DNA from: Trichomonas tenax
Lineage: Eukaryota > Parabasalia > Trichomonadida > Trichomonadidae
Assembly: GCA_023091735.1 (NCBI GenBank)
Contig: JALKBU010000482.1
Span: 1-37,282, forward strand
Direction of reading: 5' to 3'
Length of the DNA: 37,282 nucleotides
The position numbers and the translations under genes were made by a program. Positions within the stretch are counted from its first letter, which is position 1; every line of letters begins with the position of its first letter. Positions 11,101 through 20,229 of this stretch are shown here, in pieces. Under the pieces are notes generated by a model. The model worked only from the letters and a program-made list of their open reading frames with translations, made no database searches and had not been told where the DNA came from.

Positions 11101-11272
11101 AGGAGAGACTTTTAATGGTTTAGAAGTACTTCGAATTCTTGATGAAAACCTCACAAACTTTTTAGAACAAGAGATTCCACTTGTTTGCATCGTTGTAAAA
11201 TCTTGTTTGCTTTTCCAAAGGTACAACTATTATTACTCTTACGTCACTCTTTCATTTATCCTCGAAATCTAA
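8116..11272 (+). pseudogene. Decayed BspA-like leucine-rich-repeat gene
   Basis: About 3.1 kb of plus-strand BspA-type repeats can be followed across frames. Typical units are FWNCWNMREIHLPSTLESIG, FANCHKLTTLKF, FSGCSSLTNFSIPEGV, FENCIMIPSLELPP and FSNCHSLEVFNMTS. In-frame stops interrupt it at 8320 (TAA where Tyr is expected before Cys), 9475 (TGA), 10027 (TGA) and 10446 (TAG), and the frame shifts near 8.68, 9.02 and 9.86 kb. The longest intact piece is 10607-11272. The first ATG at 8116 is plausible as the old start but no clear signal peptide follows it. Full-length relatives are secreted or membrane-anchored surface proteins. Repeat identity is clear, and the number of breaks makes function very unlikely. 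Confidence 0.85.
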
Positions 11273-11614
11273 AAAATACAAACAAACACGTAAAACTCAG
11301 TGAAATGAAATAATGTATCATATTTTGATGCATAATCATCAAAAATTTTTGATTTTAAAAACATTTTTGAATAATTTTTACTTTTATTATGTTTTTTGTG
11401 TTATAAAACTTGCAAAAAATATTACATTTAAGTGTTTATATACGAACTTAATGAAATTTTGATGCAACTGTCAAGATTTGAAATTCAATGAAAATAACCT
11501 TACTTTCAAATTGTCGAAAAACTTATAACACAAACAGAAATATTATCAAAGAATAGAAATATATAATAAAATCAATAGTTACAATACCTCAAATTCATTA
11601 ATTTTGTCATCAAA
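11273..11614. other. Intergenic spacer
   Basis: AT-rich, with no recognised gene or repeat. TCATCA lies four bases before the ATG at 11615 and may be the initiator of the Pmp-like pseudogene. Confidence 0.4.
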
Positions 11615-12118
11615 ATGTTTTTCTTTCTTTGCATTCGATCAAGAAGCTTCAAACAGATATTGCATGATGTTCTTCTTCAGGATGAAAAACATCCATCATT
11701 TGAAATGGCTAATTACATGAACAACACAATAATTAACTCAAAATTCAATTTAGACACTACAATTTCAACATAATACATCAACAATAGCCGAGAAATGATC
11801 TTTTATAAATCATCAGTATCGATTACAGAAAATTCAACATTTTCCAATAACTATGGATTTGGATCTTCATTATCAACCGATTGCGGTGGAGCAATATTTC
11901 TTTGCCAATCAACTTTAGCAATATCTGATTACAATTCACATGAAATATTAGGAATTATGTTTCCAATTGTTTATAGGAGCAATGAAGCACCTGTTGGTGG
12001 TGCAATATCACTCATATCATCTCAATGTTTAATATATTCAACGGAATTCAGTTCAAACAAAGCTTTTAAATTTGGTGGAGCAATATACTTTCAAGGGCTC
12101 TTTGGAAAACAACAATTA
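11615..12118 (+). pseudogene. Truncated Pmp-like (GGAI repeat) surface protein fragment
   Basis: The frame starting at ATG 11615 encodes a short N-terminal segment, hits a TAA at 11771, and continues in the same frame with several polymorphic-membrane-protein-type repeats: TFSNNYG then CGGAIFL, then APVGGAISL, then FSSNKAFKFGGAIYF. GGA-I/L/V plus F-x-x-N is the Pmp signature of right-handed beta-helix adhesins known from Chlamydia and from trichomonads. Coding ends near 12118, where the sequence runs into a fragment of another gene on the opposite strand. This is the N-terminal part of a normally much longer protein, and it is non-functional. Confidence 0.7.
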
Positions 12119-12139
12119 GAGCCACATATTAAAATGGTT

Positions 12140-12660
12140 ATGATCAATGCACTTTCTTAGAGTATCATACTGTAATGCGTTTGGAATATAAGATGTGATA
12201 ATTAAACTAACAAATCCCAGTAACAATAAGTTTTTGATGATCAAAAAGAATCCATAAATAATTTTGCCGCCATAAATATCAAATGTAACTAAAATTTTGC
12301 TGAGAACTAATATATAATGAGCGACTGCAATTATGTCAAAATAATAAAATGTATAATAAAACCATAAAAAGTATCCAGAAAATTGTATGTGGTATGAAAT
12401 ATTAGGAGTAATTGGCATATGTAATTATAAATAATAAATAAAATAATTCCCTGAATGAATAAAAATTCACAATGATTCTTTCCTATTGATTTTATGCCCT
12501 TTTTTCTAATCATTGAAACAGATATATTAGGAAAAGACTAGTAATTCAAAGATTTTAATAGTGGTAAGGATGCTGAGTTTAGTTGGATTGCAGATGTATA
12601 AATCTTTGTAAAATGGGTTATCTTTGCAAATATGAAATTGTAATATCGAAGGATCAATTT
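12140..12660 (-). pseudogene. Fragment of a multi-spanning membrane protein
   Basis: Read on the minus strand in shifting frames, this segment is a diverged copy of the membrane protein at 23103-24107. MIRKKGIKSIGKN matches MIRNKGFKAVGKN, and ILSKILVTFDIYG matches ILSKILITFEVYG. Upstream, YKDLYICNPTKLS corresponds to DDKYLAMCNSKVI. It covers roughly spans 1-4 of that protein and stops near 12140, where a Pmp-like fragment on the plus strand begins. At least two frameshifts and a TAG show that it is dead. Confidence 0.7.
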
Positions 12661-13320
12661 TAAAAAGTGACAACGCCGGTTTTCTCATTGTTTCGAAACT
12701 AATTATTTTCGTTTATTTTCTTTGAATTTTCACACAAAATAGGATATCTTTGATATTGTATGTAATAATTTTTGATTTGGAACTAGGAATAAAAATTGAT
12801 TTCTCAAATTTAATTGTTGCTATATAAAATTGTTAAATTTATAATTCCTGCAAAATTTTAAACCTATAACAGTAACAAAATTCAATAAAACATGAAAAAT
12901 GAAATAAGGTTATGCGAAATATTGCAAATAACTCATTTTCATTAAAATCACTATCATTGATAGATAATAACCTCAAAATAAATTATTTTCACTGACTCAA
13001 AAACCGTTCATTACCATTAATATTTTAAATATTGATATATTTTCATAAATACCGCTATCTATTCATAATTTATTATATATGAATCAAGAATGGTTATTTG
13101 ATAACTATACAATTGTTCTAAATCATTCTATTATTTCTATTTCATTCGATTTCTATATTTAATACTTATATTGCTATAATCATTGCAATTCCACTTAATT
13201 TATTTTATGTTCTGCCACATGAAAGAGAAAAATACATATTTAGATAAAGATAAGTGAAAAAAAATAAACGTTTTTATAAAAACAATAAAACAAATCTTAA
13301 CAATATGACAAACAAACAAA
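12661..13320. other. Intergenic region
   Basis: 660 very AT-rich bases. An AAAAAGTGAC string at about 12662 is the only motif noted. No gene or repeat can be supported. Confidence 0.4.
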
Positions 13321-14100
13321 TTATTTACTCTCCGTTTTGAGGTAAGTGATTTTAGCCTTCTGCTTTGCACGTTCGATTTTTGATGCATTCAAACTCAGTT
13401 TTAGTGAGTCATTCTCCGCATTTAACTTCATCAGTGTGTTTTCAAGCATTTTGATCTGTTCTAAGCATTCCATGTTTTCCCTTCTAAGTTTCTTATATTC
13501 GTTATATTCATGAACTTCTTGATATGTTTTACGCACTTTCTGTTTTGACTTTGGAGGTGATATTTTTGTAGCTTTCTCTTTCGTTGCCTTTGAATATTCT
13601 TTCGAATTCGTATATGTTGTTCTTTGTTGATATGATGACATATCTATAGGGAAATCGCGTATCTTAGATGATGTAGATACTTTGAATGTTTTAGTTTGCT
13701 TTGTGCTTTGATTATTTTTAATATGAAGTTTTTCTTTAGGAGAATTTTGACTGACCATGTCATCATCGCTATCTGACATCTGGAAAACATCTTTTGTAAT
13801 GACTTTTTTGGAAATTTGGCGATTTGTAGAATTTTCGATTTCGTTTTCAGAAATATGATCGATAGTAGCACGAGATTTTTGAATAAAATCGCTAATTTCT
13901 TCATTGTTATCAACTTTAGAGGTAGGAATTACAGCCAATTGTATTGCTTCATCCCAATCATCCCAAATTTTTCTTGATTCAATATCAAGCAAGCGAACGG
14001 CCTCCTCAATTTTATCTTCTGGAGAATAGTCGTGTTCTGCTTCACTCAAAATTGTCTCTATTGCCTTTTTTTCTGGTGTACTCAATTGATGAGTACTCAT
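13321..14100 (-). CDS. Hypothetical protein with C-terminal coiled coil
   Basis: The product has 259 residues and no recognised family. Residues 1-60 are acidic and helical (EKKAIETILSEAEH, then EDKIEEAVRLLDIESRKIWDDWDEA). The middle is polar and low in complexity, with an acidic SDSDDD patch and many Ser, Thr and Lys. Residues about 205-255 form a strong coiled coil (ENMECLEQIKMLENTLMKLN, then ENDSLKLSLN). The ATG at 14100 follows an AT-rich leader, and the frame is uninterrupted. The acidic-basic patchwork suggests a scaffold or nuclear protein, but no function can be claimed. Being intact next to two other intact minus-strand genes, it is probably real. Confidence 0.7.
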   Translation of the reverse strand: MSTHQLSTPEKKAIETILSEAEHDYSPEDKIEEAVRLLDIESRKIWDDWDEAIQLAVIPTSKVDNNEEISDFIQKSRATIDHISENEIENSTNRQISKKVITKDVFQMSDSDDDMVSQNSPKEKLHIKNNQSTKQTKTFKVSTSSKIRDFPIDMSSYQQRTTYTNSKEYSKATKEKATKISPPKSKQKVRKTYQEVHEYNEYKKLRRENMECLEQIKMLENTLMKLNAENDSLKLSLNASKIERAKQKAKITYLKTESK

Positions 14101-14477
14101 TTATTATTTTTATACGTTTACTTATTAAATTTGTCTTTTGACACTTTACAAATGTCAGAAATATAAATATTAAAGATCAAACTTCATCCTTTTAACAATT
14201 ATCAATACTTATCGAATCCTTATCAAATCTATTAATTTTTTCAAAACCATTCAAATATTTGAAGATATATCATTATTTTCTTAAATTAACTTCTCTCATC
14301 AAGCTCGGACTAGAGTTCATATTATTGGATGTTTTGTATTAGAATTTGAATGATATATAAAAAATAAAAATAGAATCAAATATGATGACCAAATACATTT
14401 TTATTAACAATGGGATTGTGCTGTAATTGCTTTATTTATCGATAATTTGAGATACATTGTTTCATGTAGAATTTTTC
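14101..14477. other. Intergenic region
   Basis: About 380 AT-rich bases between two minus-strand genes. The minus strand carries GTAAAGTGTCAAAAG upstream of the coiled-coil gene. Nothing else is recognised. Confidence 0.4.
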
Positions 14478-14708
14478 TTATGCAAAATGTCTTTTAATGA
14501 CGAAAAGATCTCTGATGAACAATCTCCACAATATCATGAGAATAGCAACAATGAATAAAACAATATAAATGTACTTAGTGCGTGATTGAATTTTATTCAT
14601 TTCTTGTATCGATGTTTCTAAGCTCGATTTGAGGATATCGGCTGGTGTCTGTGGTTTTTTGGCTGATTTTTGTGGTGTTGTCGCCTGCTTTGGCTTCCTT
14701 GAGCTCAT
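14478..14708 (-). CDS. Small tail-anchored-type membrane protein
   Basis: The product has 76 residues. Residues 1-25 are basic and rich in Pro, Thr and Lys (RKPKQATTPQKSAKKPQTPA). A short helix with alternating polar residues follows (residues 26-44), then one hydrophobic span at about 47-66 (YIVLFIVAILMILWRLFI) and a short basic tail (IKRHFA). No signal peptide is present, so the layout fits a single-span protein of the ER or another internal membrane, in the manner of small Sec61-type subunits or SNARE-like anchors, though no family motif was matched. A GTCACTTTTC initiator lies 10-19 bases before the ATG, which supports the gene. Confidence 0.65.
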   Translation of the reverse strand: MSSRKPKQATTPQKSAKKPQTPADILKSSLETSIQEMNKIQSRTKYIYIVLFIVAILMILWRLFIRDLFVIKRHFA

Positions 14709-14718
14709 TTAAATTAAT

Positions 14719-14728
14719 GAAAAGTGAC
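14719..14728 (-). promoter_or_regulatory. Initiator motif of the small membrane-protein gene
   Basis: On the minus strand the motif is GTCACTTTTC, which contains the trichomonad initiator TCA-C-T-T. Initiation at its A would give a leader of about 17 bases before the ATG at 14708. Confidence 0.55.
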
Positions 14729-15237
14729 GTTTATATTTTTTATTATTTTCTATATTATCTTATACACAGACTAAGCCTAATCTTGAATTCACTTTTTGCC
14801 AATAAACTTTGCTATTCTAAGCTATTGATATTTTGATATTTTGCAATTTAATTATTTTGCAAAACATGATTGATCATTAAATAGCCATCTAAGAATACAG
14901 CCATTTCCCATAAATTCACAACATCAATATCAAAAAATATAACAAAACAAAATTTGAAAATCAACAAATGACGTTAATAAATAAACTTAATCAACAGCAG
15001 ATGGTCATCGATCAAATTGTAATAGTAGAGAAAAAGAAAAAAATATCAAATCAAATCTCTAAAAGGAAATAAAACAATTCATGCATGCAAAGAATCTGTA
15101 CGAAGACTTGAATCAAACTAAGTCAAATCTCAAACTAATTTCGATTTTATGATAAATTTTTTTGTATATTTATTTCTTTGCACATCCAAACGATTTGATT
15201 TAATGTATATTTCGATATATTTAAATAAGAAGCTAAT
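14729..15237. other. Intergenic region
   Basis: About 500 AT-rich bases downstream of eL36 (minus strand). No gene, repeat or RNA is recognised. Confidence 0.4.
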
Positions 15238-15513
15238 TTATTGGTGGTGGTGGAGAGACTCTTCCTGAACGACTTCCTCAAGCTTTGTAAGCTTCTTCAT
15301 GGCGCGGCGGTGTGTGCCAAGGCGCTTCTTGAGGAACTGGCGAGCAGCACGACGGCGCTCGATCTTGATAAGATCCATTGTGTGGCGCTCGTATGGCTGC
15401 CAGCCGACAAGCTCGTGGACAACCTTGCGGGCGAAGTTAACGCGCTTGCCAGATGAGTGGAGGCCACACTCACGCTTTGGTGGGAGAACTACCTGTGGCT
15501 GTTCCTCGGACAT
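15238..15513 (-). CDS. RPL36: 60S ribosomal protein eL36
   Basis: The product has 91 residues and is a component of the large ribosomal subunit. The family core is clear: ARKVVHELVGWQPYERHTMD, then LIKIERRRAARQFLKKRLGT, then HRRAMKKL. It aligns with eL36 of other eukaryotes, where the same region contains GFAPYERRAMELLKV and KKRVGTHIRAKRK. The N-terminus differs from animal eL36, and a short His-rich tail ends the protein. The frame stays open further upstream to 15627, but the ATG at 15513 gives the normal family length and lies just behind a CCTTT-type promoter string. Codons are much richer in GC than in the neighbours, as expected for a highly expressed gene. Confidence 0.93.
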   Translation of the reverse strand: MSEEQPQVVLPPKRECGLHSSGKRVNFARKVVHELVGWQPYERHTMDLIKIERRRAARQFLKKRLGTHRRAMKKLTKLEEVVQEESLHHHQ

Positions 15514-15515
15514 TA

Positions 15516-15524
15516 GAAAAGGTC
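15516..15524 (-). promoter_or_regulatory. CCTTT promoter string of eL36
   Basis: The minus strand reads GACCTTTTC a few bases before the ATG. A CCTTT motif overlapping the initiator is known in trichomonad promoters (M5 motif). This supports the start at 15513. Confidence 0.45.
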
Positions 15525-15539
15525 GACCAAAACCGATAA

Positions 15540-16150
15540 AACCGTAATTTTCCCTCAATTTATGATTTCGATTTTTATGTTGATATTTGGTATCAAAATC
15601 ATATTTATTTAGTATATTTTTGCTCAAAACGAAGAATTTTGTGTTTGATTTTAAAATGGCGATCTGTCATCATGAATTTAAAATTGAGCAATCATATTTA
15701 TGAGAAATAATATATATATCTATCTTGATCTAATACTTAAATAAAATAGACTTAAATTGATCTATTGATGCATTTTCAAGATGAATCTCTACATCGTAAA
15801 TTTGAAAATATAAAAATTGATTTTAATGTTGATATTTGGTACCTCCAACATATTTATTTAGTATATTTTTGCTCAAAATGAAGAAATTTTGTGATTGATT
15901 TTACAATGGCGATCTTTCATTATGACTATAAAATTCAGCCACTATCTTTGAAGCATAGCATCATTATGTCTTTTTTGATCTAATTCATAAATACGAATGA
16001 TTTGATTTGGTCTTTTAAAGGATTTCTGAGATGAATATCAGCATCGAAAATTGGATGATCTCAAATTCGATTTTTATGTTATATTTGGTATCTATGAAGT
16101 AACTATATAATATATTTAAATTCAAACTGAAGAAAGCATTTGTGAAAATA
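15540..16150. repeat. Decayed tandem repeat, period about 250 bp, upstream of eL36
   Basis: The block GATTTTTATGTTGATATTTG starts at 15570, recurs with small changes at 15819 and again at 16069, spacings of 249 and 250 bases. Downstream blocks also recur: TTTATTTAGTATATTTTTGC, and ATGGCGATCT followed by a TCAT/TTAT segment (copies 1 and 2), and TTGATCTAAT plus AGATGAAT (between copies). The first copy covers the upstream region of eL36, so this is an amplified promoter-proximal segment. Confidence 0.75.
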
Positions 16151-16983
16151 GAGGTGTCGAAGAGACGATATAAAGTGCGTTTATTTTTTACGAGGTACTT
16201 GTCATCAACTTTGATCCATAAATAGCTCTCAGCTTCCGACAAGAATGGATGGAATCATTAAGACACTTTACTGCAAATACATTAATGCATAGAAAATTAT
16301 CTCAACTTTCGTTAATACTGAGAATATTCAAATTTATTTCGACTTTGTTTGTTTGCAATTTCCTTTCAACAAGAGCCATGCTTCTGCTACGAAAATGAGG
16401 CTATCGCCCCAAAAACACGCTATTAAATTTTGAAAAATTGCCCAGATATATTTTGCTCGCAGTATCACTCAGGTAAAAAAAAAGCAAAATAGTTTTGTCT
16501 TGTGCACAAATATATACACTCGTATTTATTAAAATCTTTTTATGTAGCAATTTGCTCTCCATAGCATGAGAAATCAATATGTTTAACCTATTTGATTTCC
16601 ATCATTAAAGCCTAAAGTGCATCAAAGATTTTTTAAAAAATTGAACTCATAGTAATAAAAACATTTTTCCACGCCTGTTTTTCGATGGAAAAGTAGTAGC
16701 TAAGATTTCATTTGTTATTTGATATTGCAGCAGTTTTCCAGTATCGAAAAAATTTAATTTAAACAGAAGAAAATATAAATATGAATACACTTTTCTTATT
16801 GAAAACATAATTGTATGCTGAAATTTATAGCATAAACTGTGTGCTTCCTTGTTGATCTAAATTTGAACCATTGTGTTTCAATATAATCATGATTTTGTCT
16901 TGTATCGATTATCATTCAGTTTTAATCTTATTTTTAGCACCAAAGAGTGAAAGCCATTGTTAGAATAATTAACAAAAGGATAT
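16151..16983. other. Intergenic region
   Basis: Right part of the third repeat copy, then about 700 bases without a recognised gene. A short open stretch on the minus strand (16015-16242) has no ATG and no known domain. CCTAAAGTGCATC near 16611 weakly recalls the termini of the 1.8-kb element. Confidence 0.35.
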
Positions 16984-17322
16984 TTGCTAAGATTTAAACA
17001 ACAAGAGTTAGATTGTGAATATCAGAAGTTGCTTTTGGTTCTTCCATTCCTGATGAGAGAAAAATTTTACTCTAACGCAGGTTATATATCTGATGATTTC
17101 GATAGTGATGGCCAAAATGTTTCAATACAATTTAGAGGACAACCAATTTATTCAGGTGATAACTATACATATTATAAAGTTATTGATGGATATTCTCCAC
17201 AAATTATATCTAAGCCACCACCACCACAAATATGGTTATGTCGCGATACATATTTTGCAGCTGTCCCTGGAATACTTCAGTGTATTAAAGCCGGAAGCCC
17301 ACAAGGTTCACAAGCCCCATAA
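16984..17322 (+). pseudogene. C-terminal fragment of a Maverick protein
   Basis: An open frame without an ATG at its left end. From about residue 29 it reads like the C-terminal part of an element protein, with polar, Tyr- and Asn-rich beta-type sequence (SNAGYISDDFDSDGQ), a PPPPQIWLC segment and a Pro/Gly/Gln-rich end (GSPQGSQAP). The first ~28 residues have a different, hydrophobic character and may be flanking sequence, so the left break of the Maverick copy probably lies near 17065. It is followed closely on the same strand by two further element genes. Function is unknown; a capsid-type protein is possible but unproven. Confidence 0.4.
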
Positions 17323-17401
17323 AATAATTTAGATAATTTATAATTTTATTTTTGGGTAAATATTATAGATAATATATAAAATTTTTATTTTTATTAAAAT
17401 A

Positions 17402-17812
17402 TTCAATGAAAACTTTCAGGCGAACATCATCTATGATGACCGCAGTACAATTTTTAAAGGGTTGTCCCAAGAACCTACCAAAACATATTTATGGGCAAAT
17501 ACTTTGGAAGTAAACTTACCACCAGAATTTACAGCAAGTAAAAATCTTAAATATATAATTGTGGAAGATATTAAAGTTAATATTGATAACACATGGGTTC
17601 CTGATGCTGTTGCCCATGCTGATTTTGTTGAATGTGACCAATATTTTGATTATGCTATATGTTTCTGTAATGGACCCGATACAAGACATTTGGCAAAATA
17701 TGAGATAACTAGACCATTAAGAAAATCCAGAATGTGGTTTACAAATGTTAAAGGAGAAACTTTTGGTAAATATTATAAATTTCATTTAACCAGATTTTTA
17801 TTAGTTTATTAG
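17402..17812 (+). pseudogene. Maverick protein, possibly virion-like, start lost
   Basis: The frame is open from about 17402 to a TAG just after 17812 but has no in-frame ATG. It encodes about 136 residues of beta-rich sequence: IIYDDRSTIFKGL, then YLWANTLEVNLPPEFTAS, then KYIIVEDIKVNIDN, ending KYYKFHLTRFLLVY. The Asn/Tyr-rich beta pattern with a hydrophobic C-terminal strand resembles the candidate virion protein of fragment 2 (end HYCQFIVELSFIYN), so a jelly-roll-type structural role is conceivable. This is inference from pattern only. An upstream TTTTTATTTTTATT string matches the promoter-like context of other genes in these elements. Confidence 0.4.
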
Positions 17813-17838
17813 AGGGTAAACATTTAAAAAATATTTTA

Positions 17839-18166
17839 ATGTTTGACGCGTGACCAATGGCCGCAGCACCGTTAGGGTCCTGCGAATATTATTCGCGTTT
17901 ATAGTCTAATAAATATTATATCGCTTGAACAATTGTTCGCAGCCCCGTCAACGGGTCCAGGACTTCCAACATTCAATATCTGACAATTACAGCAGGAAAT
18001 AGCAAACAATCAAATTACATGTGAAAAAATAAATGATCAACTATTGTTGAAGTTAAACGAACACGTTTACCCAAAAATTCAGGAAATTAATACGATATTA
18101 TTAAACCATTATGATGCAATGAAAATAATAGCGGAGAAAATTGGGATAACAATCAACCCAACATAA
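17839..18166 (+). pseudogene. Small Maverick coiled-coil protein, broken
   Basis: An ATG at 17839 is followed by TGA at 17851, a frame change around the GGG at 17874, and a second TGA at 17981. The last 61 codons (17984-18166) are intact and read as a short coiled coil: QLQQEIANNQITCEKINDQL, then LLKLNEHV and AMKIIAEKIG. The middle has APSTGPGLPTFN. The total length becomes an exact multiple of three (109 codons) if a single extra base is discounted, which supports one original gene. It ends 45 bases before the stop of a convergent gene, once the inserted element is ignored. Function is unknown. Confidence 0.45.
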
Positions 18167-18221
18167 TTATTATATTATCAATAGTAATTTTTTTTGATTT
18201 CACGTAATTTTTTATTTTGAT

Positions 18222-19495
18222 AGGGTGTACAAGGGTGTGTTGAGCTCAGAAAGATAGAGAATGAGTTGAAATGTTATAATAACATCATTATAAACTCTAT
18301 TAAAATTAAGCATTATAGCTATGGTTTGAAGTTCATATTTCGATTATAAGTCACTCAAATATCACAATTTTGACATCCGTCATTTTTTTGCACAATTTGG
18401 GTATCAAAATGTTTTCTTGCATGAATATAGTGACCAATAGCAAAGTATAGATCAATTTAAGCATATGCATAGATAGGCCAAACGATTATGAATCGAAATC
18501 TATAAAGCAAAATAAAAATCAAGGCTGTGTAACTTGAATAACTCTATAAAAGCGAAACTGAATTTTTTTGTGAAATTTCAAAAAAAGTGAAAATACTTTC
18601 TTCATTTGTCATGATGTCATATTGTGTTCACAATCAACAACAATCTATATAATGTTAATATTCAATAAGTATATATCTTATTTATATATATTATATCGCT
18701 GTTGTCCTTCATAATATCTGTATAAGATCAAAATAAAAAATTACGTCATATTTTTCAAATTTGTAATTGAAATGCTGTTTTGACCATATACATCATACTT
18801 GACTTTATTCTATTGTAGAGAGTAATAGACCATCAACTATAGATCTGTTCTGTCCCTTAGGACAGTAATTGGCACATCTCAGTAATTAATGTTAAAGTAA
18901 ATATTCGATGGGAATCAAATTATTGTCAAACAAAATTGTGTTTGCTGAGAAATCATGTCTTTCGAGATTTTTGTTTTCATATCATTAATAAATCATCTAT
19001 CTACTAATGTTATTATAATCAATACTGTATCTATTATATATGGTAACTATTGTCTATGTCTTTTATCAATCATTGGGTTGACTGTAATGAAAACAAAAAA
19101 ATCCCATCTCAGATTGTCAAAATTCGGGCCGTCTCTATTTATGGGATTGCTTATCAGCAACCTAAGATTCAATTACAATTATGAGTATATCCATAGATTA
19201 TATACGAGGTATACTATACGTATAATAGCAGAGAAAGATTGTTTCAAAAATTTTTGAAGAGAGAGTGAAAATTCTTTCTTCGTCACATAAAAAACAAAAT
19301 GAACATTTTGGCGCCAATTTTTACCGCGAAACCGCTCTTGGACTCAATTTTGATTTTATATCCCGCCATGGCGCCAAAATTATATGACATATTTCTCTAT
19401 ATAAGAGTTATTATAAGTGTATATTATATATGTGTTAATAGAATGATTCAGATTTGCTCCGATCTTTCTGCGCTAAACACACCCTTGCACACCCT
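18222..19495. mobile_element. 1274-bp TA-flanked inverted-repeat element inserted in the Maverick
   Basis: The left end AGGGTGTACAAGGGTGTGTT and the reverse complement of the right end AGGGTGTGCAAGGGTGTGTT match at 19 of 20 positions, and similarity continues over 36 bases (18222-18257 and 19460-19495) through a shared CAGAAAGAT. Both ends can be read as TA followed by GGGTG, so a TA target duplication as in Tc1/mariner-like elements fits; an AT duplication with AGGG ends is the alternative. No transposase is encoded, so it would be non-autonomous. Its insertion cuts the 3' end of the Maverick gene at 19496-20183. The interior has two inverted copies of TTGGCGCCAA-type sites near 19308 and 19370. 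Confidence 0.75.
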
Positions 19496-20183
19496 ATAAT
19501 TTCTTGCTTAATTGTTAACATTGTATCATTAAATATAATATTATTTTTATTAATAATTTTTATGTCAGAATTTCCAATAGCATATACATAAAAATCTAGC
19601 ATAGTATTTGATGGAAAAGTATTATATACTGGAAGAATAACTAATTTATTATCAACTATAGTTAATTGAAACTCATATCTTAAATCAATATTTCCATTAA
19701 ATTGTTCTTCAGATTCCGCAACAAATAATTTTCTGATATAATTAATAATATTATGATGAATTGTTTCTACTAGAAAATACCAAGATTCGGTATTACAATT
19801 AGAAAATTGTATATCTAAGTCTCTATAAGTAGACCATAATATTATTTCACTAATAGTATAATCATCATTCCATTCCATATTATCGTTTTGTCCAACTTTT
19901 CCAGCCAATAATAAAACATCTGATTTAAAGTTAATACTATTGAAAAATCTTAATTTCATTGCTTCATCATTATTTATTAGTATACTATTTCTAACATTAC
20001 TTATTTCATCATCTACATATTTTTTAGTTGTAAAATTATCTGATAATGTACCATTTCTCTAATTTTATCGTCAACTTGTTCTTTAGTAATTTCTCCGTTG
20101 TTAATTATTTCATTAACTATTTGTGGTTTAGTCACAGAAGATTCTTTCACTGCATTAATTTCATTAATTATTTTTGCTAACAT
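19496..20183 (-). pseudogene. Maverick protein of unknown function, broken
   Basis: ATG at 20183, preceded by TTTTTATTTTTGG, which is shared with other element genes. The frame encodes a helical N-terminus (MLAKIINEINAVKESSV, then VNEIINNGEITKEQVDDKI), loses one A in an A run near 20060, and continues as a beta-rich domain (LRFFNSINFKSDVLLLAGKV and LRYEFQLTIVDNKLVILPV). The 1274-bp element interrupts it after KQEII; beyond the insertion the same frame meets a stop at 18212-18214. With one TA copy removed and the missing base counted, the gene would be exactly 233 codons, supporting this reading. A helical stalk followed by a beta domain could suit a fibre- or penton-like virion protein, but this is speculation. 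Confidence 0.5.
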
Positions 20184-20229
20184 TTATCCAAAAATAAAAA
20201 TTATAATTGGATCAATATATTTATTTTAT

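Noticed and set aside
15241..15547. Plus-strand open frames over the eL36 gene
   Set aside because: They are antisense shadows of a GC-rich ribosomal gene on the minus strand, without any recognisable domain.
16015..16242. Minus-strand open stretch containing SYLWIKVDDKYLVKNKRTLY
   Set aside because: No ATG, no known domain, and it overlaps the third decayed tandem-repeat copy; possibly a gene scrap, but not supportable as a gene.
18955..19257. 100-codon frame inside the 1.27-kb element considered as a transposase
   Set aside because: No DDE motif or DNA-binding helix; hydrophobic low-complexity sequence. The element is more likely non-autonomous.
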